Positions 11,099-23,707 are shown, numbered from the stretch's first letter. The stretch: DNA of 64,000 bases from Apodemus sylvaticus (GCF_947179515.1 NC_067487.1:38950266-39014265), one strand, 5' to 3'. Numbers and translations are program-made. The notes: a model not told the origin generated them from the letters alone.

Positions 11099-11797
11099 AA
11101 ACCTAGCAGCTAGAATCAATGTCACAATAGTGGGATACTTTTAAGCTAGAACTAATAGTAGGCAATTATTATTGAAGGCAGACAAAGGGAGCAAAACATA
11201 GAATCTCAATATTCTAATTATTATTAGAAAAACTTATTAAAAGAGACAGATCTTTAGTGAATGATCTTAGGCATCTTAGCCAATAGCTATAACATCTTTG
11301 CTCTTTTGTCGCTTGGGTCCAAACCTTATGCTATTGCTTCTGCCAGGAGGAGTGTAAGTTATCTGCTATCTCATTCGTGAATGCAGCACAGAAATAAGGT
11401 CAATGGAAGAAGAAGGCTCCATTGAGGTTTAGGAGGGATCATTCTAAAGGGTAGCCATTGTAGAATAAAGAAGAGAAATTCATTTGCCAGTTTATCAGGC
11501 AGCTGTCGCCAGCTGCAGTCAAAGGGAAAGTCTCCACCCTGCCATTCGTCACAAGTCCCCAAAAGCCCAACATGCCATGTCTCACCCTTCCTTTCTTCTC
11601 CCATGCTCGTCTGCTGTAGAGCTTCTCTAGCATGCTAGCATGACGAAGAAAAAACAAAACAGTGCAGATAATTGGATTGAGCTCCTTTGGTGGAGGGGAG
11701 GAGGAAGTTGAGTTCAAGATCTCAGGATCAAGTATTCCTGTATTGCATGGCCACAGTGGAAGAAACTGAATTCTTAAGAATTAGAATTTTCTTTTTT
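11099..11797. other. Unassigned sequence
   Basis: No repeat family or exon recognised. Overlapping minus open frames at 11371-11717 have no recognisable domain. Confidence 0.45.
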
Positions 11798-12023
11798 TTT
11801 AATTAATGAATTTATTTTTTACACTCCATATTTTATTACCCACCCATCCCCGTCCACCCTCCGACTGTTCCACATCCCATACCTCCTCCCCACCCCTCCC
11901 TGTATCCACATAGATGTCCTCACTCCTCATCTCACCTGACCTCTAAACTCCCTGGGGCCTCCAGTCTCTTGAGGGTTAGGTGCATTATCTCTGAATGAAC
12001 ACAGACCAGGCAGTCCTCTGCTG
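11798..12023 (-). mobile_element. 5'-truncated L1 3' UTR, minus strand
   Basis: On the minus strand it reads 'acagcagaggactgcctgg', 'tgcacctaaccctcaagag', 'actggaggccccagggagt', then a G-rich tract and an AATAAA-containing A-rich end near 11790-11835. The same 3' UTR type occurs at 34.9-35.4 and 41.5-41.8 kb, which supports the call internally. About 225 bp remain. Confidence 0.85.
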
Positions 12024-12323
12024 TATTTCTGAAATTCTTTGAAACTAGGCTCAGGAACTCCAAGACTATATAGACATGACACTTTCATTATTTTATACCA
12101 TCAGCTTTTCATCTTGCCTTCCTAACATCTCCTTTAAAGATACTCAGCTTTCATGGACTAATGATATCACAGTCACCATTTCAAGAGTCCCCTCCTATAG
12201 AATTTATGTCCCAGTGGGATATACAGATAACAAATTCTCTAAAATTATATGAAATGCAGTAAAAAGGCTATGATGTGAACCATAAGGGAAAGACACTTAA
12301 AGTAGAAGGAAATTGATATTAAA

Positions 12324-12324
<1 letters not shown>

Positions 12325-12379
<55 letters not shown>

Positions 12380-12410
12380 GCGCGCGCATGCACACACACA
12401 CACACACACC
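12325..12410. repeat. Compound (CA)n / (CG)n microsatellite
   Basis: CA repeats for about 46 bases, then CACACGCGCGCGCGCATG at 12373-12390, then further CA units. Alternating purine-pyrimidine with a CG core is the composition that favours left-handed DNA. The plus open frame at 12313-12498 encodes only TH repeats. Confidence 0.97.
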
Positions 12411-14513
12411 ATACTTTTTTTTCCAGAGTTTTAAAGAATTCACTTACTTAACTGTGCATGCCAAAGTAACACATTTTCCTTCCCGTCACCTTCCATAATG
12501 ACAAAGGGAGATCCTAATTAGAACCCCAGACCCAGACACAGCCAGCACACGATCCCAGGAGCAACGTTGCCATACACTTTGCCATTTCATAAAAGTTCTT
12601 CAGTGTTTGCTAGCAGACCATCTCCCTGGTCATGTTGTAGACGAAATCTCAAATCCAATCAAGTTCTTGTATCATTTACAAGCTGATGTTTTTCTTTAAA
12701 CTGGAGGTTCTAAATTGAGTTCTCTAATAGCCACCCCTGCCTCCTTTAAAAGAAAACTGAATGCTCAGCTGGGTGACTTCACCGTGGTATAATATATGTA
12801 ATGAAAGTAGATCTGGGGAATATGAATTCGTGATACTTTAGAGAGGAAGATAATTAACCTTCCTAGAGGGTTCAATTGTTATGCCTGAGCCCTGACATTC
12901 AAGCATTCCTTGAAGGGTTTTTAAAAAGGAACTTACAAGGATTCAGAAGTAACACAACAGTAATAAGTTTAACTCCAAGGTAATCATTTTCCATCTTTGA
13001 TAAGATCCATCAAAATTGTGAGGCTACTTCTAGAAAATGTCTATTTTTCTCCTCTAGAAAATGACTATTTCAGTAAAAGATTTTTTTATTTCCCCCAACT
13101 CTTCAAGATTCTCAGTAATAAGTTTTTTTTTTTTTTAAGGGGGGGTGAATCTGCCTAATTATTGAATGACTAAGAAGCGCTTTGAAAATCCCATCATCAA
13201 AGATGCTATTTCAGTGAAAGGATCATTAGATTATATATTTATAGTTGTGTAAGATGAAAAGGATAATGATAAGCAATACAGCCATTAATCAAGAAGGCTG
13301 TGAATGAATCCTTTTTCCATGGTCATAGTTACTGTGAACAAACACACTCACATGTTCTGCTGAAAAGATTGAGCACCTGAGCAACAGCAAACTTAAGTCT
13401 TTCTCTCTGGATGTTCTTGACACTCGGTCAAAGTAAATCTGTCTTAGAGGTAACAGTTGCTTCAGAAGAGTATCAACAATAGCAATTATTTTCTGTTCAC
13501 TGTGCTAATTTTCTCACACGTACCTCATATCAATAACAATACCTGGAGGTGTTGATTATTGCTGGAAGGTTTAGGATTGCTGGTCGGTGAGCATTCACAC
13601 TTGCAGAGTCTTGGAACTGTGACCATTCTCCAGTTGTCACAGTGGTATGTTGCCTGAGGAGTCCTCATTTCCTGGCTGTTCTGTTTTCCTACATTTTTAT
13701 CCCCCTAACATTTTGCATTTACATTTATAGTCCAGAAATAAGGTAGTAAGCATCTCCTGGGTGATGGACATTTCCTTCTGTGTCATTTTAAAAGCTTTAA
13801 AGTATCCTAGGGAACATTTTGTGCAATGTGCATTGATTTTTCTAACATGGTTAGCTTCAGAATTCAATAATACATAGAATATTGTGTTTCAAAGATAATA
13901 CATTTTTCTCTTTGGGACATGGAGTTATTGAGACATTTTGAGTCCTGTGAAGTAATTAAAAGCTATTTAAACTGACAGTAAAGGGAAGAAATAAAAATGA
14001 CTAAAATTTGACAAAAATATCTTCATAAGGGTTCTCATTTCTCCATACTGAGTGTATTCCTTCTATGTCCAACCAGCATTTACTTGATATAATATTCAGG
14101 TACTTTCTTAATATACTTACCACATGGTCTTAATATATATCATCAGAATTACATGGATTCTGAGACCAATTCTTGTTAGATTGCATTCCAGTCCACACAG
14201 TCTCCAGGGATTGACCTAATAATCCCAATGATCTCTTTAATTATCTTTGTAAAAGAGAAAAAATATTTACACAATTTTTGTTGTTGTTGTTCAGTTCTGA
14301 TATTACAGAGACTAATTTTCAGGACTTAAGAACAATTAATCTGCAGGCAGAAGTCCAAGTGCATCTAACACAGCAAGGTTCAAAACAATATGGCATGAGG
14401 AGCCAGAACTGTTGAGTAGACTCTTTAATTTTCAATACAAATATCTGGGGAATCAATCAATAAATACAATGAATAAGGAAAAAATGCAGCAAAGCAGGTA
14501 TCAAGATACAAAC
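12411..14513. other. Repeat-poor unassigned block of about 2.1 kb
   Basis: I recognise no interspersed repeat across this stretch, only a T/G homopolymer junction at about 13122-13145 and a short (TTG) run near 14278-14291. No open frame over 60 codons lies wholly within 12.5-14.4 kb. It may contain conserved non-coding sequence, but that cannot be judged from one species. Confidence 0.45.
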
Positions 14514-14830
14514 TGTATTAGTTGTGTAGGTCTCCATAACAAAGAACTACAGACAGTAAAATCTCTATTCTCTCTTCTCCTGTTGGCTGGAAATTCAAAA
14601 TAAAGCTTCAGCAGGATTCTACTTCCTCTAGAACGATTGATGGGAATCCATCTTTTGTTCACATGGGTTCTAGTGGATTAGGAGCTCCCAGTGGCCTTAG
14701 TTTAGCAGCCAAATTGTGTTCTTTGTGTATGCTTTGTCTACATCTGAGATTTTTCTCCTATTTCAAAATGACAGTCATATTGGATCAGAGCCACCCATAA
14801 TAACCTCAACTCAATTTTATTAGGTCTAAA
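14514..14830 (-). mobile_element. MLT1-like MaLR LTR, minus orientation
   Basis: Begins 'ctgtattagttgtgtaggt', then 'ccataacaaagaactacag', an AATAAA complement region, 'gtcatattggatcagagcc' at 14773-14791 and 'acccataataacctcaact'. This is the order of a reversed MLT1 LTR. It is strongly diverged. Confidence 0.6.
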
Positions 14831-16814
14831 AAATAAATAAAATGAAATCCCCTATTTTTAAATAATATTACATTTATAGGCACTACTAGCTTAAAATGTA
14901 AATGTACCCCTTATGAGGCAGCAAATCAACCAATCAATCAATTTCATGAGAAACAGAGAATGGGTGTAGGTGGGAAGTGGAGAGGTTATGTTTGGCGTAA
15001 AAGTAGCCGTGTAATCCTGAGAGGTGCATGGCACGATCTATAAACAAGGGTAGCACTTGTGGATGTAGATAGGAGCACACACAAAGGCTCTGTGGAAAAT
15101 AGACATATTCAGAGAACTTTAAGGATGTCCCCATGAGGAAGGCAGAGTAAATGAAAAGGAAGAAACAGGGAATGAATCCAAAAGGTAGAAAGAAAGACAG
15201 GGTTGTGAAGACTTTGCCTCTTATTCACGGAATGTTCTTGAAAGTTCTGCCCAGAAGATGCCATATTGTATTTTAACAAGACCTTTCTGAAAACCACTAT
15301 AAACAGACTATAGAGTATCGGGAGAAGACGTCTCGCTTAAAAGACTAGTTGAATCATTTGGGGGATACACAACGAGAGAAACAGGCCATTTTTAGTTAGT
15401 CTTTGAAGGCAGAGATCCATGGTTTGTTGACAGATTGGTGAGAGATGTGAAAGCAACAAGAAGTGTCAGGGGTGACAGAACGTTTGAATGAGAATAACTA
15501 AAAATAGATAACCAGTAGTCCAGATTTACAGGAGACGGAAAAAGGTATGCTAGACAGAAATTACAGCCATCGCTAGGTGTTAAGCGTTAGGTGGTTTCTG
15601 TACAGCGATCTACTTGAGATGCCTGAGCAAGAAAAACAAAAACAAAACAAAACAAACAAACAAAAAACCCAGCGCTGCTCTGCATCTCACCTTGGCAGTG
15701 CCTGTTAAACCGGCTTATGTTGTCCTGTCACCAGCAACCGGAGTAAAAGTCTAAGTGGCTCGGGAAAATATCCCAGAGAAAAAGTACCAACATTACCATG
15801 CTTACTCTTTATACAATTTCAGAATTCATCTATTTATTCAGTAAGTATGTATTTATTGCATAGTTTCGCATTTTATAGAACACAGCTGCCTGATGTGGAA
15901 TTGAAAGCCATTTGGAACAAAGTGTATCACGTGGAGTTTGACCAGCGCTCAAGGAGCAGCAGCGAGCAACAAGAGCACCTGTGCTCACCAGCGCCCTCTA
16001 GCAAAAATGGCTGTTCCTATTAGCAACAGCATTGATCACATTCTCATGAGAGGAGGGAGGTAGTGAAATATGTACATGGCACTTTACAGGTTTCCCCACA
16101 TATGTTTTTTGTTTGTTTATTTGGTTTTTTATTTGTGTGTGTTTGTTTTGTTTTGTTTTTGATTCATCCAGTCAGTCGATTCTGTGATACTGAATCTTTG
16201 GGATCTTGGTTGGGCACTAGAATCATTAATTCTCATTCTCTTCTCTCTGCTCAACATTCAATCCCAGACCACAGAAGCAGTATTGGTCATTTAGGCTGCA
16301 TAAACATCTGAACTACACACATCTGGATTATTAGTGGATGCTATAAACCTTCAAGTGATTTTGAAAAGTCAAAAAATCTTGCAAATCTCAAACTTTCCTT
16401 GCTAAAATTTAATAATTGCTTTTTAAAATCCTCCTTAAGGTGATCAGGACATTTGTTTTCAAAAAAAGTTTAGTGGATTGTTTTCTGCAAGAGTTAGGGT
16501 AGTAAATTGGTTCATGATTCCCTCGCAATGTTACACTCTGCCAATTATCAAAATATGGATATGATTCTCAGCTCCTGGCTTCCCAACTGCTTTTGATGTT
16601 GTTGTTGTTATTGTTATTGTTGTTGTTTAATGTCCTAACTAATTAGCTGCCAGTATTATATTGCCAGCATTTTCAATATTTGCTGTACTTTCGGTATCAT
16701 TTTATCTCCTTGGAAGAAGTATCACTGGGTGATTTACAAGATCTTGAAGTCCTTGTAGGCATGAAAAGCAGACAACCATGATACAATGTAAGGACCACAA
16801 CTTCCTAAGTCAGG
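14831..16814. other. Unassigned, with short low-complexity runs
   Basis: Low-complexity segments are (CAAA)n at about 15633-15667, a T/G-rich run at 16103-16160 and (TTG)n at 16598-16627. CpG is slightly raised at 15690-16000. No gene, exon or recognised interspersed repeat otherwise. Confidence 0.45.
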
Positions 16815-16905
16815 AAGATGCCTAAGAAACTTGTCTTGGGTATTCTATGGCTTGGATCTTCTAGTAGCTTCTGTTTCCTCATTTATAAAATGAAAACAGT
16901 AGTAC
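16815..16905 (+). mobile_element. MIR SINE core fragment
   Basis: 'agcttctgtttcctcattt' at 16865-16883 followed by 'ataaaatgaaaacagtagt' matches the conserved MIR segment, with a decayed upstream part. Confidence 0.5.
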
Positions 16906-18025
16906 ACAGAAGACTGGATTTCAATTCATGTTATTTTAAATCGCAAATGATTCAATATAATTATAGAAAACTGTCATTCTTAAGGTGTGTACACTTTATA
17001 TAATAGAATGATTGATAAAATTGGTTAATGCATCATCACCTTGCTTATCTATCATTTTTATAGAGACTGGAACATGGGGGTTGCTCGAATCAGAGTGATC
17101 TAGAAGCAGAGTAATAAAATTAAGAAGTTCCCCCATCCTTCCTTGAAACAAAGGCCACATAGACAATATACAGGAAATCAGTCTCTGATGGACTGGCTCA
17201 TACAGGCTGTGACTCTTAGTCATCCCTGACTAAGGGTCTTATAACTATCAGAAACTTCAAGACAAAACAGGAAGACAAAAGGGAATGTGTAAGTGAGAAA
17301 CTGAGCATGAGAGAGGTGATGTTTTAATGCCCACTTCAGCTGTCCAGATATGGTTGTGTTTATAGGAAAGTTTTTTAAAAGGAAAATTCAGCAGGAATCT
17401 CTGGACTGGCCTGGAAGTTGGGGGGTGGACAAGTAGTAACTTTGCTGCGCCTGATGCAAGGATGAGATATAATAGACACTGTAAAGTCTGAATGACTGAA
17501 TCCAGCATGTAAGCCACAAAGCACAAAGGTGACTTAGAGACCATGGGAATAGAGAAAGACAGGCAAAGGAGACCATCTGGGAACATCCAAAGGCAAATAA
17601 TACAAGATTTATGCTAATATGAAGTGGCGGGGGAAGGAGAGGGGTGATAGAACTGCACACACTGTGCTAGCAAGCTTCTGGAGGGCTTTGAAGCTTCAAT
17701 CATGCATGGTCTGCAGGAGATATAAATGATGAAACAGTGAAGGTAAAATATTCTAAGTGTATCCTCAGACAGTTGGACTTCCAGACTCTGTACATTCTTA
17801 ACCTAAATGAAAGTCTACTCTGGGTAGATATTGTTCATCCAGTCCAGGACTCCTTCAACCAGACATGGCCAATGGAAACTCACAATGCGAGGCCAAAGTA
17901 TGTTAGAACTGAGAGGCTAGCCTCTGTGGCAGGCACAGCTGCTTAGAGTCATATAACACAGTCTCCCAGCTTTCCTCTATTAGCTGTTAATGGTGGGGCT
18001 AATGTGGTGTGATGGGCTGGCTGCT
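16906..18025. other. Unassigned sequence
   Basis: No repeat family recognised. Overlapping minus open frames at 17257-17660 lack a recognisable domain and show no gene context. Confidence 0.45.
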
Positions 18026-18130
18026 CCTGCTGCAGCTGCTGCTTCTCCTCCTTCTCCTTTCTTCTCCTCCTCCTCCTTTTCTTCATCTTCATCCTCCTTC
18101 TCCTCCTCTTACTTCTCCTTCCTTTTCATA
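18026..18130. repeat. (TCC/TTC)n pyrimidine-rich tract
   Basis: Mostly C/T from 18042 to 18128, with CTGC units just before it. The plus open frame at 18009-18245 translates the tract and is not a gene. Confidence 0.9.
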
Positions 18131-18329
18131 TTTTTCTTCCTATCACCATCATCTTTTTGAGAAAATATCACCGAGTAATCAAGGTAGCTTGGAATTCCCA
18201 TCTTCCCACTGCAACCTCTGCAATATTACAATAATACTACAATAAGAGCCAAATACTACTCTTCCAGGCTTCTACTCCAGACTTTTGCCAACTATGAGTG
18301 TAACTATGTAGTTGTATAAATTCAAATGT

Positions 18330-19790
18330 TCTTAGCTTCAACATATAGACAAGGACATATCATATTTATACTTCTGTACATGGCTTATTTTGGTGAATAC
18401 AGTGTCTTCTGCTTTGAATAGATATCAGAATTATCTTGTCTGAGCAGGTTCAAAATATGATATATGTTATGTTTTGTCTATATATTCTTGCAGTGATGGA
18501 CACATTTGTTGATTGACTATTGTAAAGATATTAGAATGAATATAGATGTCAGAGACATACCTTCAACACATATATATCCTTTAGATATATATACTCCTAT
18601 GAGTATATGGTGCTTCTGTGTAATTTTTGATGAGCCTCTATACTGTTTTCATAATGGTTGTGCTGATTTACAGTATTACCAACAGGAGAAAACTGTTTCT
18701 TTCCCTCTGAATACTTGTCAGTAATTTTTTTTTTATCTTTTGCCTTTCTGATGAAAGCTGTTCTAATAGGTGTGACATGATAAATAATTATGGCTTTAAT
18801 CTTCATTTCCCCAAAGACTAAGGAAGCTTAGCATTTTTTTCACATAGCATTTGCAAGTAATTGTTGACTGTATGTCTTCATTTGAGAAATGTCTAGTCAG
18901 GTTCTTTTCTCACTTTTAAATTAAGTTACTTTATTTGTATTTATTTTGTCATTGAGTTTTTGTTTTCTTTATGTATTTGGATTATTAACCCCTTATGAAA
19001 TATATACTATGTGCTTAAGTTTTTTTTTTTTAATTGCTATGATGAAAACAGACCCAAAAACTGACTTAAGGAAGAAAAGATTTACTTGGGTTATAGTCCC
19101 TACACAATTAGGTTACAGCCAATTATGGTAGTGGGGACACAATAATAGGAACAGGAATAGAGAAAGAATAGGGCATGGGGATGGACTGTAATGCCTCAGG
19201 ATCCACCTCCAGTGATGTACTTCCTCTAACAAGGCTCTACTTTTTAAAGGGTTTATGGACTCCCCAAACTTTGCCACCAGTTGCAGACCAAGAATTGAAA
19301 TACAAAAGCTGACAGGGGACATTTCATATTCAAACCACCATCATAAGTAAACAGACCTCTTGTCCTACGGATTATCTTTTTTCTCTCTTAGCTGTTTCTT
19401 TCTTTGGGGAAAGGGGGATTTTTTTCATTTGTTTTCTGTTGTTTTGTTTTCTCTTTGTTTGGTTTGGCTTGATGAAGTTATTCATGTCTATTTTTATTTC
19501 TTTTGTTTGTTTCAGAGGATTGTAATTTTTTTTAAAAACATCATTGCACAAATCAACAGTATATAATATTTTTGTTTGATTGTGTTGCAGATTCATGGCT
19601 TACATGTAAATCCTTAATTTACTTTTAATTCATTTTCTATCTATGGTATGAGATAATGATCCAGTTTTATTCTGTTGAATGTTAATATCCTATTTTCCCT
19701 ATGTCATTTGCTGAAGAGACGTTCTTTTTCCTGATACATGCTCTTAACATCTTGGCCAAAATGAACTGACTATGGATTATCATGTTATAG
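18330..19790 (-). mobile_element. Ancient L1M ORF2, minus strand, interrupted by an LTR
   Basis: Antisense ORF2 landmarks are unusually clear and in order: 'gtgatggacacatttgttg' at 18493-18511, 'gagcctctatactgttttc' at 18632-18650, 'cattttttt cacatagc' near 18832-18848, 'tttgagaaatgtctagtca' at 18881-18899, 'ggattattaaccccttat' at 18979-18996. After a MaLR insertion it resumes with 'gataatgatccagttttat' at 19652-19670, 'tgctgaagagacgttcttt' at 19710-19728 and 'gccaaaatgaactgactat' near 19755-19773. No frame survives. Confidence 0.75.
19030..19345 (-). mobile_element. MaLR LTR nested in the ancient L1M
   Basis: 'taattgctatgatgaaaac' at 19031-19049, 'agaaaagatttacttgggt' near 19073-19091 and 'atccacctccagtgatgta' at 19200-19218 resemble a rodent MaLR LTR reversed. 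It lies between two collinear parts of one L1M, so it inserted later than that L1. Confidence 0.6.
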
Positions 19791-19809
19791 CACCTGAAAC
19801 TTGCTACTG

Positions 19810-20300
19810 CAAACAAGGCTAATAAGTTAATTCAGTAAAGCTGCAAGATAACAATAGCAACACATTAAGGTCGGTAGCATTTCTTTGTGCTAATTAATGA
19901 GCTAACTACAAAGAAAATTGAGAAAGTCAGCCATTAAAAAAATTAAAATACACAGAGAACTGAAAGACTCATACTCCGAGAGCAGTTCCTTAAAACATAT
20001 ATAAAAATATTAAAATGTAAACATATTTTCCATGAATTAGAAGATTTAATTTCATGAATATTCCCAAAGCAATCTAAAGATTTAAAATATAACTATAAAC
20101 ATTTCAGTATTCTTTATGAAAATAGAAAAAAACAACCCTTTAATTGCCAGAGAACTAAAAAATACCCCAAGTTTATTTAGCAAAAACAACAATGTAGAAT
20201 GCAATAAAGACATTTTAATGCAAACAACCAAATAATAGCATCAATACAAACACACTGAGTGATGATGAAATAGGACAGAAATATCAGAACAAATCAAGTA
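19810..20300 (+). mobile_element. Ancient L1 ORF2 segment, plus strand (inverted relative to its neighbour)
   Basis: Sense-strand ORF2 order: 'gcaagataacaatagcaac' at 19843-19861, 'tcggtagcatttctttgtg' at 19871-19889, 'acagagaactgaaagactc', 'catgaattagaagattta' at 20031-20048, 'cccaaagcaatctaaagat' at 20063-20081, 'atgaaaatagaaaaaaaca'. It maps upstream in L1 of the minus-strand copy that ends at 19.79 kb, so the pair is probably one element with an inverted 5' part. Confidence 0.65.
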
Positions 20301-21000
20301 GGTTGGGTAAGTAATTGCAGTGAAATATTTAAAGAATATAGTAAGTTCTAAATAAATAGTAAGTGCCTATTAATAATGATAATTGATACTTTTATTAAAG
20401 CAAAGCTATAAAATTGTTTTCAAACTGATGGATTGCATATAGTTATAAAATGATTTTTAACTCAAAATACAAATAAACAAATTAATAGTGGATAATTAGA
20501 AACTATTGTGGATAAAATAATTGGCAAAATAAGGATATGATACAGCATTAAGTGTTTTCATAACTTTTTTCAGTTATTTCGCCAATTATTTACAATTAAT
20601 GTAAAAAGAGGTCATCCATTTGATAGAGCAAGGAGAAGTATATGGAAGGACTAGGAATGAAAAGAGAGAAAGGGAAATGATGTAATTATAATCTTTAAAA
20701 TATACAATTTTAAAATATCTGCAAACCATTGTCTTTTCATAGAGGAAATAGGAGAATGGTAAGGAATCCTTCATCACATGGAGTTCAGACAAATTTCTAA
20801 AATTCAGCAGTGTCATAGTCCTCTTTATTGCTTTGGACAAGGTAAGAAAAAAGTGACTTTCTACCACTGAACTGTCAGTGGGGAGTAGACAGAGAAACTT
20901 CAGGTCCCATGTGGCCAATGTTCTACTTGAAACATTCAACCTGACTGGATATTGAAAAGCTCTACAGTGTGATTTCTGAAGGAACAAAAGGTGTTTTGTG
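20301..21000. other. AT-rich unassigned sequence
   Basis: Very AT-rich, possibly the eroded end of the preceding L1. The 133-codon minus open frame at 20586-20987 has no recognised domain, and its translation is hydrophobic and serine-rich without known motifs. I judge it a chance frame. Confidence 0.4.
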
Positions 21001-21192
21001 TGCCGTAGAGAGATGACTCTTCAGAGAACTTGGTGATCTTTCATTGGACCGGGGTTTGGTTCCCAGTACCCACATTAGTGTCTCATGAATGTTTGTAAAT
21101 CTAGTTCCAGAGGACCTGACACCTTCTCAGGGCCTCCAAGGGGCACACAGACATACATGCAGGCAAAACATCCACAAATACATATATGATGC
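21001..21192 (+). mobile_element. B3 SINE, plus orientation
   Basis: 'tgccgtagagagatgactc' at 21001-21019, 'cccagtacccacattagtg' near 21062-21080, 'atctagttccagaggacct' at 21099-21117, 'cacacagacatacatgcag' at 21146-21164 and 'gcaaaacatccacaaatac' show the B3 layout. Diverged; no TSD established. Confidence 0.8.
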
Positions 21193-22899
21193 TTTTGAGA
21201 AAGAGGGCCTTGGAGTACTTCTTTTTACTCCGGCTTTTTTTAAAAAAATAAACTTATTTTTTCCCTAGCATTTCAATTTTCTTCCAGCCCAGGAGAAGCT
21301 AAGGTTCAGTCAGATTTCCTCTCTCAAGTAGGTGGTACTGTTTTCCTCTACTGTAGCACAATTGGCCAACTTAATGAGGCCCTTGGGGGAGAGTTTATAG
21401 TTGCCATTGCTTCTCTCACTCTGGTTGCTGATCACACCTCGGCATCAAAGCTTCAGAGAATCTATTACCATATGTTCCATTTCCCTTTTTAGCACTGTTT
21501 GGGCTCTGTGTACAGAGGCAAGAGACAGGGTACTTCCTACAGCCAGGCTGCAGCAGTTTTTAGAAGATCGTGAGCTATAACGAGAACACTGAGCTTTGTT
21601 GAAAACACTCTCTGAAGAGAACATTCGCCCTTCCATGAGTAGTTAGGTTTCAGCACACAATGACATAGTCCTGTTACTAACTTCAATTTGCTAGGCTGAC
21701 CTGGGAGAGTTTTTCTTGCTGAACTTACCTTACCGCTCACTCTGTCAGCCTCTGTGATGTTAAGTGTACCTGTCAGGGTTTAGCTTTAAGGATATCTCAG
21801 ATAGGTATAGTATTGTTTTGTAGTTAGAGAAACAAAATGGATTTCATGCATTAACTTCTTGTGTTCTTCTGGAGATGATTTTCCAGTAGAGTTCACATGA
21901 ACAAAGGTGGGTTTTTTTCCCCCTGCAAGTCCCAAGCTCTGATTATGAAAGGAGGATTTGTAAAATTAAATCCTTATACATGCTATTCCTTAAAGCACCA
22001 AAGAATTTATTTATAGCTTGGCATAAGAAATGATTTACAAGTATAGCTTGTGTTTACATTTCAATATGCTAACCACCCTCATATGCCATGTAATATTATC
22101 AACTTACTGAGAAAGATGCATAATGCACTATTTATCCCACAAGCAAGAGACTACAGATGCTTATAACTATTAACTTCTCACTGTAGAAATACAATTAGTC
22201 CATATCTTACATGATTTTCTTCTTCTAAAACACTCAATACATTTTTTTCAGTTTTAGTTATGATTCCCAAAGGAAAAATCCTAAAGCTTCCCCAGTTTCC
22301 TTAGCAACAGAATGAGGTATAAATCGCGCTCCTATATTTCCTAACATCTGTATCCAAGCAACATATTTAAGTATGCTGTCAAGTCATGCATGTTTAGTCT
22401 GCAGGTAAGCTTGACTTTACAGAAAGACACTAAAAGAAAGGATGTAGAGAGGCTAAAAAAATATAAACAAAATTACAAGGAGAAAAGAATAATTTTCCAC
22501 ATAAGTTTTCTCTGTTCAATCTGAAAGAAAAACATAGATAAGATCTTAAAGATTAAAATGGTGGTGGTGGTGGTGACGATAGTGAGAATTAAGTCATGTA
22601 AGGGTAATTAATTGAAGTAGTTATAGTTATAGATAACTGATACACTTTATGATATTATCCTGTAGAAGTTTTAGATGAAAGATAATTTGGAAAAGTTCCC
22701 TATGGTTTTTTAAGTGGCAGTGAGTACTCTTTGACAAGTGAAAGAGAAATCACAAATACCCATAGCACCCATCTTGTGTGAGGAAGACTATGAAACAAAG
22801 AATTCACCAGCCATAACTGTAAGAATGATATGTTAACTTTCTGGAAAGAACACTGGTATCTCAGATCTCAGACTTTCTTATATCCTTCTTCAGTGGGTC
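21193..22899. other. Unassigned sequence
   Basis: Apart from a short (GGT)n run at 22558-22576, I recognise nothing. Minus open frames at 21445-21740 have no motif. Confidence 0.45.
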
Positions 22900-23065
22900 C
22901 AGTAGCTTAAGGCATAGAGTAGAATTCCTGTCTGAAGACCTATATTGAGTTCAAGTTAAACATTTGTAGACATTTGCTTGTGTCCTTGGGAAACATGTTT
23001 TTTATTTTCATTAAGCCTTAGCAACTTTGTCTTTAAATTAGAAACAAACGGAGACATTATTTAAT
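22900..23065 (+). mobile_element. MIR SINE, strongly diverged
   Basis: 'ttgcttgtgtccttgggaa' at 22975-22993, 'agccttagcaactttgtct' at 23014-23032 and 'ttaaattagaaac' match, in order, the MIR pattern of 'gtgtgaccttgggcaa' then 'cctcagtttcctcatctgtaaaat'. Confidence 0.5.
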
Positions 23066-23149
23066 AGGTGCAATTTCATTTCAAGAAGATAAAAATGTTC
23101 TCCAGAGATGGTGGTATTGCGTGTGTCATGATGCTAATATATCCTCTGT

Positions 23150-23485
23150 TTTTACATCCATTATTGTGATAAAATATCGTGATATAAAGCAACAGGAGAG
23201 GAAAATGTTTATTTGGGCTACAAATCAGAGTTATAGTCCTTTATTTAGAGGAATACAGGTAACAACTCAAGCAGATAGTGCATCAAATCCATAATAAATG
23301 CATCATTGCTTGCCTGTTCAATTGCTCTCAACGACCTTTCTTCCTTTTTAAACTGTTCAGGATACTCTGCCTAAGGAATGTTGCTACTCACAGTGGGCTG
23401 GGTCTACCTACATCAGCTAACAACCAAGACAATTTACCATAGACATGTTAACAGACCAATGTAATCTATATAATCCCTCTGTGAG
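23150..23485 (-). mobile_element. MaLR LTR, minus orientation, diverged
   Basis: 'ccattattgtgataaaata' at 23159-23177, 'aggaaaatgtttatttggg' near 23199-23217, 'actcacagtgggctgggtc' at 23386-23404 and 'aatccctctgtgagactct' resemble an old rodent MaLR LTR in reverse. Confidence 0.55.
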
Positions 23486-23544
23486 ACTCTTAGGAGATTC
23501 TAGGCTGTTGATATGGCATAAAGAATGACCAAAATTGAACGTTG

Positions 23545-23580
23545 TATGTGTGTGTGTGTGTGTGTGTGTTTGTGTGTGTA
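23545..23580. repeat. (TG)n microsatellite
   Basis: TG units with one TTTG interruption. Confidence 0.93.
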
Positions 23581-23707
23581 ATCTTTTCTTAAAGTTTCAT
23601 AAAAGTTTAATTCTAAAAGAAAATATTTTAAATTTAACCAACAGTAGAAAAATATCTACAAAGTGACAAAATCTTTGACAGTCGAAAACACCAGCCATTG
23701 GTAAAAT

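Noticed and set aside
20586..20987. 133-codon minus open frame
   Set aside because: No recognisable family; it sits in AT-rich sequence between an eroded L1 and a B3, and looks like chance.
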